Positions 11,764-21,882 of a DNA stretch of 64,000 nucleotides are shown here, piece after piece (the stretch's first letter is position 1; each line of letters opens with the position of its first letter). Under the pieces are notes generated by a model. The model searched no databases. It worked only from the letters and a program-made list of their open reading frames with translations, and had not been told where the DNA came from. Source of the DNA: Leguminivora glycinivorella (lineage: Eukaryota > Arthropoda > Insecta > Lepidoptera > Tortricidae). The translations under genes and the position numbers were made by a program. Location: assembly GCF_023078275.1 (NCBI RefSeq), contig NC_062982.1:1727001-1791000 (forward strand), written 5' to 3'.

Positions 11764-12413
11764 CAAGCTATTAAGCTGGCTCGTTTTACTTAAAGAAGAG
11801 AATCCTTTATTTTAAAAATAAATAAGTAAAACTGCATTTAATTTTTTTCCAAAACTCGCTTGTCTCGACGGGACTCGAGCTAACTAAAGTAAAATAAAAA
11901 TACACGCTATTTTATCATGTTAATCGCTAGCAATTAGCATCACTATTCAAGATAAAATTTCTCTAATTAACATTTTGCTCTTAAAGATGAAAATGATCTT
12001 TAAATCTAAATAATATTATCTTTATTTTACTCTCAATTTAAACTCTTCCGGAGTTTTAGAAAACCCTTGAATATAGTTTTGTTTCTTTATAAAAATAAAG
12101 GAATGTCATTTTTAAGTATGATGAGCCAGCATTTCTGGTAAGTAGTTTTCTTTGAGGGCCTGACTTTTATTTCCACCATACAGCCTGGCAATAAAGAGTT
12201 GGAAATAATAATAACCACCGTCTATATAAATCGTTTTGCGTGTGGCAATTATTGAGTCAGTTTTGTATGGGAAAAGTAAAAGTGTTGCTATGATTAAAAA
12301 AATAGTTCCATTTCTACTCTTTTTTGCCTGGCTGTAAGAGTTTTTTTAACGACTGTTAAGTATTTGAATTTTATATCCTATGACTAATATTAGCAAATAT
12401 TAAAGATCATTTC
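11764..12413. other. spacer, nothing recognised
   Basis: A+T-rich DNA without coding or RNA signal. Phrases CAGCCTGGCAATAAAGAGTT and CTTTTTTGCCTGGCTGTAAG face each other at about 12182-12340 and hint at a small eroded inverted repeat. Confidence 0.4.
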
Positions 12414-12664
12414 GACGACCGGTCTGGCGCAGTCGGTAGTGACCCTGCCTGCTAAGCCGCGGTCCTGGGTTCGAATCCCGGTAAGGGCATTTATTTGTGT
12501 GATGAGCACAGATATTTGTTCCTGAGTCATGGATGTTTTCTATGTATATAAGTATGTATTTATCTATTTAAGTATGTATATCGTCGCTTAGCACCCATAG
12601 TACAAGCTTTGCTTAGTTTGGGGCTAAGTTGATCTGTGTAAGGTGTCCCCAATATTTATTTATT
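12414..12664 (+). mobile_element. tRNA-derived SINE (family A), full-length-like copy
   Basis: The head carries tRNA promoter-like boxes: TGGCGCAGTCGGTAGTGACC (box A region) and GGTTCGAATCCC (box B). The body follows with GAGCACAGATATTTGTTCCT, then CAAGCTTTGCTTAGTTTGGG and a TTTATTTATTTA tail. The same family occurs at 35040-35346, in part at 30208-30300, and as 3' pieces near 18430 and 46600. It would be transcribed by RNA polymerase III and mobilised by a LINE. Confidence 0.8.
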
Positions 12665-12859
12665 TAAATCCTACACTTACGTGTAGGTAATTTTATGAGT
12701 GTTATCTTTAATATAACTAATTTGAAGCAATGTGATTGTTTTTAATTATTTTTGTTAAATATATTTGATTGAAATAAAATGTTTTCTTTATATATTACAA
12801 CCTATAAGCAACATAATAACTCTAATAGGGAATTATCTATCCCATTCGTATATTTTTTT

Positions 12860-13345
12860 AATACTACGTCGGTGGCAAACAAGCGTACGGCCCGCCTGAT
12901 GTAAAGCGGTCACCGTAACCTATGGACGCCTGCAACTCAAACAGTGCCACATGTGCGTTGCGACCCCATTAGAAACCTGTACACTCCCTTTTGCTGTGTT
13001 AAGTACACAGCAAAAAGGAGTTTACAAGTTCTAAGGGGGGTTCGGGTTGCCGACGACTCAAAGGAAAATAGACGGGACAATTTAAGTTAGTTCCCTAAGT
13101 CCTCCCGTCATCAGCACACCGCACCCTCGCTGAGCTCTGGCAGCCTTACTCACCGGCAGGAACACAACACTATGAGTAGGGTCTAGTGCTATTTGGCTGC
13201 GGTCTTCTGTAAGGCGGAGGTACTACCCCAGTTGGGCTCTGCTCTAGATTCGAGCGAGACGATATCCGCTGTGCTGTGTCCTACCACACAAAGCGGAATA
13301 TCATTCGCTATGCCCTACCTCCTACAAAAAATATGTGACCGTCGG
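12860..13345 (-). mobile_element. LINE 3' untranslated region relic
   Basis: Read on the minus strand it ends TCAGGCGGGCCGTACGCTTG, TTTGCCACCGACGTAGTATT and a short A-run, the 3' end style of lepidopteran Jockey-like LINEs (compare GGCGACCTGTCTGCTCGTTT at 42260). A hairpin CCTTTTTGCTGTGTACTTAACACAGCAAAAGG-like structure sits at 12985-13022. No reading frame survives. The clade is inferred by similarity to the 42-kb copy. Confidence 0.5.
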
Positions 13346-13439
13346 GAACAAATGGGAATGAATCCTTCCTATTTTAAGTCCGCCGCGTCGAATTTTAATT
13401 ATAGTACGTTGCTTCTGGAAAGTTATGTATGAAAATATT

Positions 13440-14438
13440 GGCATAATTAATGGAAGATTTTTTTTGATTGGGATATGTACATTATAGGCCGAAGTTATTT
13501 TTCATCAACCCTCCCCATCTCTCCCCCCTCTGCGTCACCCCTCTTCCCCCCGTTAAATAGCCGAAAATGCGGTTTTTCGCGATTTCTGACAAAACCGTTG
13601 AAGATACAGAAAAAGCGTGTATGATCAAAGTAATCCTTAATAAATTTACTACAAATCATTCATTGACACTTTGGTTCTAGCACTTATAGTTTTCGCGTGA
13701 TCCATCACGAAAGTTGGTCCTTTGCTGCAATTTTCTTTAGTGAATGTTAAGTTTTCTCCCAAATTGCTTACGAAATCTGTTTGATGTTACTAAAATATTA
13801 TAAACTGAAAATGAATTTTAAGGGGAAATATCACTACCATGGGTGGAACTTGAACTCACGGCTTCTGGATTGAAACTCCAGGGCTCTACCAACAGCTACC
13901 AAAAGCTCATCCCCAATCATCGATATACTATATGGATCAATGGTACTCCTAGCGACTACTACCGTGAAAATATTACGTCTTAAATAGTTACTGGAATTCC
14001 AAGACATATTGGAAATTCCACCCATGGTAGTGAATTTTCCCCCTTAATTTTATTTTAGTCATGGGTTACAATATTTTAGTCATATCAAACAAATTTCGAC
14101 GATTTCGTAAGCATTTTGGGCGAAAATTTAACATTCATTAAAGAAAATTGCAGCAAAGGACCAACTTTCGTGACGGATCACGCGAAAACTATAAGTGCTA
14201 GAACCAAAGTGTTAATGAATAATTTGTAGTAAATTTATTAAGGATTACTTCGTTCCTACATGCTTTTTCTGTATCTTCAACAGTTTTGTCAGAAATCGAG
14301 AAAAACCGCATTTTCGGCACTTTAAGGGAGGGTAGAGGGGTGACGCAGAGGGGGGAGGAGTGGGGAGGGTTGATGAAAAATAACTTCAGTCTATAACGTA
14401 CATATTTCAATTAAAAAAAACCTTCCATTAATTATGCC
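13440..14438. mobile_element. palindrome B: about 1.0-kb foldback element with tRNA-like centre
   Basis: The arms run inward from GGCATAATTAATGGAAG (13440) and its complement ending at 14438. Matching landmarks include AAGTTATTTTTCATCAACCC with GGGTTGATGAAAAATAACTT, and CACTTATAGTTTTCGCGTGA with TCACGCGAAAACTATAAGTG. Each arm is about 400 bp and imperfect. The inner ends form a further perfect pair, TCACTACCATGGGTGGAA and TTCCACCCATGGTAGTGA, enclosing a tRNA-like sequence. The polypyrimidine tracts (CCCCATCTCTCCCCCCTCTG) have purine counterparts in the other arm. There is no coding capacity. Confidence 0.75.
13841..13912 (-). other. tRNA-like sequence inside palindrome B
   Basis: On the minus strand, GGTAGCTGTTGGTAGAGC resembles box A. 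CTGGA GTTTCAA TCCAG forms a five-pair anticodon arm with a seven-base loop whose centre is TTC. GTGAGTTCAAGTTCCAC resembles the T arm and box B. The T stem pairs poorly and no clean acceptor stem is seen, so this looks like a tRNA-derived promoter piece rather than a working tRNA gene. Confidence 0.45.
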
Positions 14439-14762
14439 GTAATTTTAGCTAATTTCCCCCTACTATTAATCAATAAAGCAACTTTAAAAAACTAAGAATA
14501 AAGAAGACCTGCTGTTAAAACTTGTAGGTAAGATTATAATTAAAATAAAACTAAATGTATGATAAACAGAAAACTTAAAAAGGAAGGATTCATTCCCATT
14601 GATTCCTTCCCAGAGTGACTGAGTCCCACGGTAAGTTCAAGAACAAAAAATTAAGCTATTCTCTTCTGTTCCCGCCAGGATCGGGTGAAAATTTGGGTAT
14701 CGCAACTCGTAATGGGATATAAGTAACAAAACTGATATTTGCGTAGGTAGATAATTAGGTTG
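14439..14762. other. spacer downstream of the transposase gene
   Basis: A+T-rich, with a short SINE-A 3' piece (GTGACTGAGTCCCACGGTAAG at about 14615-14637). Otherwise nothing was recognised. Confidence 0.4.
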
Positions 14763-14768
14763 TTTATT
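14763..14768 (-). terminator. AATAAA poly(A) signal overlapping the stop codon
   Basis: On the minus strand the TAA stop (14769-14767) is followed directly by AAA, so AATAAA shares two bases with the stop codon. This leaves essentially no 3' untranslated region before the signal, as is common in compact transposon genes. Confidence 0.5.
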
Positions 14769-15971
14769 AAAGTGTTGACAATATAGGAAAGAACACCATT
14801 TCGTTATTGTTAACCATTGCAAAAACTTTGCATTTGATGTCGTCTAAATTATATTCTTTCGTTTCTTCAGTTTCATAATTCACCTCTGTAGCGTATATGC
14901 TAATGTATGATGATTTAAACGGTAACTCAAAAAAATTAAATTTGTTTCTTATATTTTTGCCGAAGACTTTAATTTTTTCTTCCACACAAGTAGCGTATTG
15001 CATTTCTGTTACATTTTCGTCAGTAGTTAGAAACCACTTGTCTTTATTATTTTTAGATATCGAGTATTTTTTACTAATTCTGACTGTTTTAAAAACTTTT
15101 TCTCCCGTTTCCAGTAAAGTTTCGTGTTTGAGGGCGGGATCTGATTGTGTGCAAGTAGAGGTTATATTCAATGTCAACATTTCTTGTATGCGATTCGCTA
15201 CTTGCGCCAATGGTTTATCACCTTTTCGTAATAGGTTTTTAATCTTGTAAAGCATAGATTCAAAAGGATAGGCACTAAGAGAAGGCAGTGAACCGAATTT
15301 CATAACATCATTCACAACATGACATAAGTTGTGAATGTTGCTGCTTACAACATCTTGGCCGTAAAGTTCTGCAAATCTTTCGATGTAATCAACGTATAAT
15401 TTTTGACTTATATGTCGGTAAGAACTGTACGTATCTGAGTAACAAATTGTGGTAGCACAGAACAGTATTAAGAAATGATGGTAAACTTCCAAAGGTAAAT
15501 TATGTTCTTTTAGAATTACTGGTCCATAGTACAGCAAAAAATTCTTGAACTCTGTACCTTTCCAAAAGTGAAGAGAATCTAACTCCCTCAGTCTTCCTTG
15601 GTGGACTTCATATGGTGTGGTTGACTTTATTTGCATGAGTTTTCTTGAAATATTTTGTGTTTCCCTTGCTGACCATTTTGTGTGAAAATTGAAGCTGCCA
15701 CTTGTCCATCCTAGCAAACATTTCTTCATTACGCCTAAATCTAATAAATGAAGACTATCTGCTATGGTGGAATCGTTAACAAGGTCTATTGGTAAATCTT
15801 CTATAGCACATCGTTCCTTGTGGTGATCGGGATCCAAGCGATTTCTAAATGAGTTATCGTTGCGTAAAGGCATATCCGTTCTAGGAAAACTCATATGACG
15901 ACCTCGTCTATCAAAATCTCCGATAACTGTACATTTCATACATCCATGATAACTATTAAAGCCCACAGTAC
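14767..15971 (-). CDS. CACTA/EnSpm-like transposase (Transposase_21-like), last exon
   Basis: This exon joins the one ending at 16311: donor AAAAG|GTGAGT at 16310, acceptor TTATTGCAG at 15972, 338-bp intron. The join restores CDTPARCFIKG followed by TVGFNSYHGCMKC, a CxxC pair. Further motifs are SLHLLDLGVMKKCLLGWTSG, FWKGTEFKNFLLYYGP, SSNIHNLCHVVNDV and SAYPFESMLYKIKNLLRKG. This order matches the animal branch of Tnp2/CACTA transposases, which cut and paste DNA with an RNase H-fold catalytic domain. The Glu in YPFES and the Asp residues in NIDGLP and CDTPA of the preceding exon are my candidate catalytic triad; this is inference. The last roughly 130 residues are less conserved. No stop or frameshift is seen in this exon. 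It could be a domesticated copy, but the broken upstream exon argues against that. Confidence 0.7.
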
Positions 15972-16310
15972 CTGCAATAATTAAAGATCGATAGGTAAAT
16001 CAATGTGAAGCGTTATTCAGCTAGGTAATAGACTTAATAATGTCTCTGCTACTTATTTATTTAATATCAAGTAGGTACCTATTAGGTAGATTAGGTACAA
16101 TCCGTACAATTAAGTTATCATGAGGTAAAGGCGTCACTTGGTGTAAATACGTATTTTGAAGGAGCCATCTACGTAAAAGCTCCTGGCTGTGCTACCAATT
16201 TGGTTTAGCGAAATGTACTTAATTGTTCAGGAATACGAGAATGTAACTTCTCTACGGTCTTTATTATTTTGTTTAAAAATAAAAAATATTTAAAACAACC
16301 ACAAACTCAC

Positions 16311-17041
16311 CTTTTATAAAGCATCTCGCGGGTGTATCGCATACAAAACAACGAATTTCGACGCTAATAATTCGCCCTTGCATCTTAAATCCATCTCTGA
16401 GTAGTTTGAGGAGTTCGTCTACAAACGGGCGCAGAAATGGTTCTAAGGGTGGTTTCCCACTACCGAAAAAGATTGCTACAACTATCGGTGACATATCTAA
16501 ACCTTTTATTTTACACAAGATGGGCCAAAACTCTTTTTTTGTACTTCTTGCGATAGGCAACCCATCTATGTTAAATGTCAAAAATATATTAGACGGTAGG
16601 TTTCTCACTTGAGACAAAGCATTTTTTAGAGCTTGTTCTAACCCATAATACCAATATTCTCATTTCCGATTGGCACAATATTGTTCCTTCTCGATGTTTT
16701 CAACAAAGTTCTACTGTCTGCAGGTAATATATCTTTTAATGCCAAACTGGAATTTTCTCTTAATATATGTAGCAATTCATTTAATGCGTTATGTGGTATT
16801 TGGTATTTCAGTGCCCATTGATGAATCTCTCCTCTTATACCAATAAGACTGATGTTTTCATTTAAATTTAATCGAGATCCATCATCTTCGTCGTCCGGGA
16901 TCATATTATTTTGGTCTTCTATAGAGCAACTATTAATTTGCGGCATTTCACAATTGTCACTTGTTGAAGTAGTCGTCAGATTTTCATTAATATTACTATC
17001 AACATTAATTTCAGCGATCTGAACTTCTGTGTCATTTCTGC
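16311..17041 (-). pseudogene. CACTA/EnSpm-like transposase, upstream exon with a frameshift
   Basis: The exon begins after an acceptor TATTTTTAG at 17042 and reads RNDTEVQIAEINV..., then MPQINSCSIEDQNNM and HQWALKYQIPHNALNELL. The frame then breaks near 16655-16670, just before YYGLEQALKNALSQVRNLPS. One base appears lost, or two gained. No splice site explains the switch. The downstream half carries the family motifs IFLTFNIDGLPIARS, FWPILCKIKG and EIRCFVCDTPARCFIKG, then the donor GTGAGT at 16310-16305. First exons should lie above 17042 but were not recognised. Apart from this frameshift the sequence is clean, so the copy may be recent or the shift may be a sequencing error. Confidence 0.65.
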
Positions 17042-17129
17042 CTAAAAATAATTAAGGTTAGAATAATACTAACTACAATACAATAGAATACAAATACTCT
17101 TTATTACGCGCCTCAATACAGGAAACAAT

Positions 17130-17665
17130 ATAGTAAGATACACAACAACTTAAGTATCTTACTAAAGTAACTTACGCGTGTATCTTATACTATTAAACGA
17201 GCAATTCTTGTATATTTATTTATTTATTTATTTATTTATACCGACGATCTCGGAAACCGCTCTAACGATTTGTTATGTGGGGGTTTTCGTGGGTGAAAAA
17301 TCGATCTAACATATCCTTAGGTCCCGGAAAACGCGAATTTTCGAGTTTTCACGCGTTTTTCTTCGCGCGCCATCTCGTGTGGAGTAGTTGTATTGTTGAG
17401 ACAGAAGTCTTTCGGTCGATGTAAGTATTATTTACTTCAAAGACTAGATGGCGACACAGGTCAAGGCTAACACGAATAGAAAAATACACTCTGAGCTTTT
17501 GTGACGAAACGCGCGCCATCTCGTGTGGAGTAGTTGTGTTGTTAAGACTGAGAGTTCTTTCGATTGATCGATGTAGGTACTATTTATTTTCCAACTAGAT
17601 GGCGACACAGGTCAAGGATACGAAACAGAACCGAGCGAAGCTCGGTCGCCCAGATATTACTTAAC
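17130..17665 (+). repeat. dispersed repeat Z (about 0.5 kb), plus copy
   Basis: It runs from GTATCTTATACTATTAAACG through TTTA repeats, CCGACGATCTCGGAAACCGC, GTGGGGGTTTTCGTGGGTGA and GAAAACGCGAATTTTCGAGT to CCGAGCGAAGCTCGGTCGCC. An inverted copy lies at 58795-59330. Two direct internal blocks with GCGCGCCATCTCGTGTGGAG (17370 and 17512) mark an internal duplication. The class is uncertain; the minus copy contains a tRNA-like segment, which suggests a SINE or a composite. Confidence 0.65.
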
Positions 17666-18424
17666 TAAGACCTACACATGAACTCCGTCATTGGAATTAT
17701 GTACAAAGCTAAGAATTGACCAACCAAACTATTAACTTAATGAAGTTTGAAAGGTCTGGGAGCCGGACGCAGATGGTCTAAATTTTATTCTTAAACATCT
17801 GTGAGCTATTTCACTATAGTGAGACATTTGACACTTTACAGTGACATTGACAATTCTGTGCCTATTTCTGGGTTGATAAGATAAATAACATTGTTATACC
17901 GCTGCCACACACTCGACGAGCGGTGTGGGAAGTAGCGAGGGAAGTAGGCAGAGGCATAGTGTGGCCGCGCTACTCATCATGCTCCTCGTCATGACCACCG
18001 CTACCTATTATGTCGGTTTTTTGGCGCGAGTCAAAGGGCCGGCAACAATCTAGTGCAATTTCGTGCGATTAGTGTGTGGTCGAAGAGGGCAACATCGCGG
18101 CAGAAGCTGTTGCGTTATTCGACAGATTTTAAACATTGTTTTAAAAACAACACATTATTGACCGTTTCGAATTGTTACGAAAGTTGTTCCATACAAAATT
18201 CCTTAATGTAATGCAGTTTTCCTAGAAAAGCTGCATGTTCGCTCGTAAAGCGTAATTGTTCCTAAAACATGAACTCGTGCTTAGCTAATTTTAGCATATG
18301 AATTGTTGGGCAAGGTATGGTTATTAGTATCACGTACTTTTAACTTATAGACATTGCAATGTAGCAAGTAGCACATCAGACAAAGAACGCCAGTTTCTAC
18401 AAAATTAAATAAATAAATATTACA
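17666..18424. other. spacer with a truncated MITE-5 at 17817-17895
   Basis: Bases 17817-17895 repeat the MITE-5 phrases TATTTCACTATAGTGAGAC and GACAATTCTGTGCCTATTTC and then break off. The following GC-richer stretch (17900-18130) has no recognised identity. Confidence 0.45.
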
Positions 18425-18515
18425 GGACATTCTTACACAGATTGACTGAGTCCCACAGTAAGCTCAAGAAGGCTTGTGCTGTGGGTACTCAGACAACGAT
18501 ATACATAATAAGTAT
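18425..18515 (-). repeat. SINE family A, 3' part
   Basis: GACTGAGTCCCACAGTAAGC, TCAAGAAGGCTTGTGCTGTG and TACTCAGACAACGATATACA match the 3' portion of the tRNA-headed SINE seen reversed at 35200-35346 and at 46590-46700. Confidence 0.65.
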
Positions 18516-18527
18516 ACATACTTCTTT

Positions 18528-18725
18528 GGCAGCGCCCACACTCATGAGACGCATGTCTTGCGGCGCAGAACGGACGTCTCCTGAATGTAGCGCCTGGAGG
18601 CGCGTCTTACATCCTTCCTATACAAAATGTACTGAGGAGACGTTTTTTGAATTACATTCAGACGGCGTGGCTGAGACGTCCGTTCCGCGCCGCAAGACTT
18701 GCGACTCATGAGTGTGGACGCTGCC
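18528..18725. mobile_element. MITE family 4 (GGCAGCG ends), 198 bp
   Basis: Ends GGCAGCGCCCACACTCATGA and TCATGAGTGTGGACGCTGCC are inverted repeats, with TTT at each flank as a possible target duplication. The core contains TTCCTATACAAAATGTACTG followed by AGGAGACGTTTTTTGAATTA, the signature shared by copies at 45683, 46908 and 48686. There is no coding capacity. Confidence 0.75.
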
Positions 18726-19107
18726 TTTGAGGTCAGGCCTCCTCATTTTCTTGAGCCAAGCTTCTCTGATTTGGATTGTCTCTTTTGACAGTTTTGACAT
18801 CGGGGATCGTTTGAGGTCTAGGTATCAGAAATACTACAATAAAAACAATTTTAAAATGTACATGAATTTTCAGTTCATCAAGCAGATGTCATGAACACGA
18901 AATGAATCAGTTCACCGAGACGAGATTAAGCCAACAATGGAGTTCGTTAGTGCGCGAGTGAAATTGATGCCACGCTGCATGTGAACCGTACAGTAATTGA
19001 AAACAGAGTAATAATGTTGGGAGTATTATAATTAAGTATTTATTAATGGTTGCTTATTTATCAAACCAAAAACTAAAGTGTTTCATTTGTGTAAACCTAG
19101 CCATTGG

Positions 19108-19165
19108 CACATCTCGGACACTGGCGATCAAATATATGAAAGAGGTGCGTTCCTAGTACACATTC
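19108..19165. repeat. short dispersed repeat next to a MITE
   Basis: TGGCGATCAAATATATGAAA and GCGTTCCTAG recur in the same order at 54930-54970. Both copies lie within 200 bp of a MITE-1 copy, so they may share a larger unidentified element. Confidence 0.45.
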
Positions 19166-19382
19166 TACAGAGCGCAATGATAGCGGTGCGCCAGCGGAAC
19201 GCTGGCGTTCCGCTCGCAATCCGCGCGCATTCCGCTCGCAATCCGCGCTCGTTAGTTCCCGCCGGCGTCCGCTGGGCGCAACGCCAGCGTTCGTCCGGTG
19301 CACCGCTATCGTTGCGCTCTGCTGACGCTCCGCTACCGCTCCGCCTACGCTATCAAAACGCGCATGTGTGGCCGAGCTTTTA
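19166..19382. mobile_element. MITE family 1 copy, one end truncated
   Basis: Contains GAGCGCAATGATAGCGGTGC, GGAACGCTGGCGTTCC and the terminal block CAAAACGCGCATGTGTGGCC followed by GAGCTTTTA. Inverted and direct relatives occur at 24651, 25202, 26373, 48023, 50310, 55140 and 57299. The left terminal inverted repeat is missing. Confidence 0.7.
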
Positions 19383-19477
19383 TAGTCTCTCAATTTCTTT
19401 CACTTTTAATCTCATTGTTATGGTAGCCATTTCTAGTAACCTTATTCCGTTAGCATTCCGCTCGAGCGTAAACAATT

Positions 19478-20343
19478 GACACCATTCACGGCGTAAACAA
19501 TTGGCGCGCGTCAGACCCAGGCCGTTTGTTAACATTGTTACCGGCCGATTCCATTACCGATGCAGAGATGGGAGACCAGAGCGCGTAGGCAAAGAGCCAA
19601 TCGCTAACGCGATAGAGGCATGAAGCATGAAGCGATTTGTTTGTGCTCGGCGTCGTCGGCGAAATCTGGTGCGTTATCGCTCAATGCCGAACAAAGTGGC
19701 GTGCTGTGTTGGAGACCAAAACTCATTTTGGGTTTTCGTGCAAGCCAACTAAGTATGAACGACTGTGACCTTGAGTAAGAGCTCCGTAGTCTCTTTATTG
19801 CACTAATATGGAAAAGCGAGTGAGAGGTAACTATACTATACGCTACGAAGCTTCAGCGATTGACCACTGTTTACGGTCAACCCAGTAGGCTTAGTAACCA
19901 GGTGCTAAGTTAAAGCTGGTTCTCGTATCTCTCTCACTCCATAGCAAGATCGATAGAGATCATTATATAATTGATAGACGATCTTCGTTACAACGCTACA
20001 CCAGCTACTATACAATTCACGACAGCGAGCCATTCACGGAGAAAACAATTGGCATGTGTCCAGACTTAGACTGTTTGTTAGCATTGTTACCTGGCGAATC
20101 GATCACTGAAGCAGACAGTATGCCCAGTAGCATAGGCTGCTTCGAAAGTCATGATGCAGAATCGCAGAGTGCAGACATTTATTTATTTTATTTATTATTT
20201 ATTTATGCAGTAGGCTTACGTATGATCAAAATCGATAGCAAGAGCGATAGAGATAAAGGTAGTCTTCAATCAAACTTAACCGACAGCGGTCCTATAAAAA
20301 TCGATGCAAGGGCGATAAGTGAAGGAAGACTATTTGGTATTTT
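19478..20343 (+). repeat. diverged direct duplication (units near 19478 and 20028)
   Basis: The first unit reads ACCATTCACGGCGTAAACAA and GTTTGTTAACATTGTTACC. The second reads GCCATTCACGGAGAAAACAA and GTTTGTTAGCATTGTTACC, about 550 bp later, with further shared phrases (AGTAGGCTTA, CGATAGAGAT) in order. It looks like an old tandem duplication. No coding function is seen. Confidence 0.5.
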
Positions 20344-21213
20344 ATTTTTCCCCTCACTATTTAGCTCGGAAACACGTGTTTTGTCCTTTAATACCAGCGG
20401 GTAAAAACGCATTTTATCCACTAGTGGGTAAAGTAATTTGACCTTGAATAAAGTCAAATTAACTGCTTTAAAATTGATAAAAGTAGGTGAATCTAGTAAT
20501 AAAGATCATTTACCACCTGTGGAACTACTGGAAGTACTTAGTGATAAACGCATTTTTTGCGTTGTAGTTTCCTCGCTATATTGAGGGGAAAAGTTTTGTG
20601 TTACACTCGGGTGCAAATGTATTTTACTTCTCGTGTGTTTAAAAACTCGCAAGTTCAGGATTCTATTCTCGAACCACTCGCTTCGCTCGTGGTTCAACTA
20701 TAGAATCCTTCCACTTGCTCGTTTTTTAATTCCATACTCGGCGTTAAAATACAACTTTGCCCCCTTGTATAACAAATAACTATTTCCCCTCACTAGCTCG
20801 GAAACACGTGTTTTGTCCTTTAATACCAGCGGGTAAAAACGAATTTTATCCACTAGTGGGTAAAGTAATTTGACCTTGAATAAAGTCAAATAAACTGCTT
20901 TAAAATTGATAAAAGTAGTTGAATCTAGTAATTAAGATGATTTACCATCCGTGGAACTACTGGAAGCAGTGATAAACGCATTTTCTTGCGTTGTAGTTTC
21001 CTCGCTATAGTGAGGGGAAAAGTTTTGTGTGACACTCGGGTGCAAATGTATTTTACTTCTCGTGTGTTAAAAAACTCGCAAGTTCAGGATTCTATTCTCG
21101 AACCACTCGTTTCGCTCGTGGTTCAACTATAGAATCCTTTCACTTGCTCGTTTTTCAATTCCACACTCGGCGTTAAAATACAACTTTGCCCCCTTGTGTA
21201 ACAAATAACTATT
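20344..21213 (+). repeat. recent tandem duplication of a 0.43-0.45-kb unit
   Basis: Unit one (about 20344-20789) and unit two (about 20790-21213) are near-identical: both carry GCTCGGAAACACGTGTTTTG, CGAACCACTCGCTTCGCTCG (TTTCGCTCG in unit two), ACTCGGCGTTAAAATACAAC and AACAAATAACTAT. Unit two lacks a few bases (AGTACTTAGTGATAA becomes AGCAGTGATAA). A diverged single copy of the same family lies at 41560-42000. There is no coding capacity. Confidence 0.8.
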
Positions 21214-21874
21214 ATATGGTAGTGATTGTAGTGAAAGATTTAGATAATCCATGATGTGTGAGAAACGTCAATGTGCAACGAACGTCTTCACAATAGAAAC
21301 GTGATCAGATATTTTTGCAAGCTTTGGCACTTGACAGCACCGATATACATTAATCTTATTTTTTAATTTTAATTTTTCAAATTTAATTTTTAATTTTATT
21401 TATTTTTTATTTAGGTAATCAAACAGTCAAATAAAACAAACATACAAAACAGTCTTATTTAAAGTATAGTTTGTAATAGTGTTTACAATATGTGTGACCA
21501 ACACCGTTCACCACGTATTAAATACATACATACAATTATTCGGAGGGTTTTTTATTAGGGTACTTATTACTTAGGTAAGTATATTACTGGAGCTTAAGGC
21601 TCAGTTAGGTAACGAAGATAACAGATACTTAAAGAGAACAGGTAACAGATACTTGATGGTGACTTAACAGTCAAACATACGTTCTATATACCTACTGAAC
21701 CTTGTGTGAATGGCAATCAGTATGAAAGCCAGAAATTTCTAAAAAGTATTCAGACTGTTCTGAGGTTAAATGCTGCCTTTCATAAAATATACAGAGAATT
21801 TCGGTCACGTTCAAACTCAAACAATGAGTCTTGATTGCAAATAAAATTCGATAAATCCACAGCGATGCAAGAAA
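21214..21874. other. A+T-rich spacer
   Basis: No gene, fold or repeat was recognised beyond homopolymer-like TTTAATTTT runs at 21360-21410. Confidence 0.5.
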
Positions 21875-21882
21875 GTCATGAA

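Noticed and set aside
17214..17240. TTTA array as an autonomous microsatellite of note
   Set aside because: It is part of dispersed repeat Z and short.
19078..19479. A 133-codon protein on the plus strand (and a 98-codon one on the minus)
   Set aside because: The frames cross the GC-rich MITE-1 copy. The same MITE gives unrelated frames at other copies.
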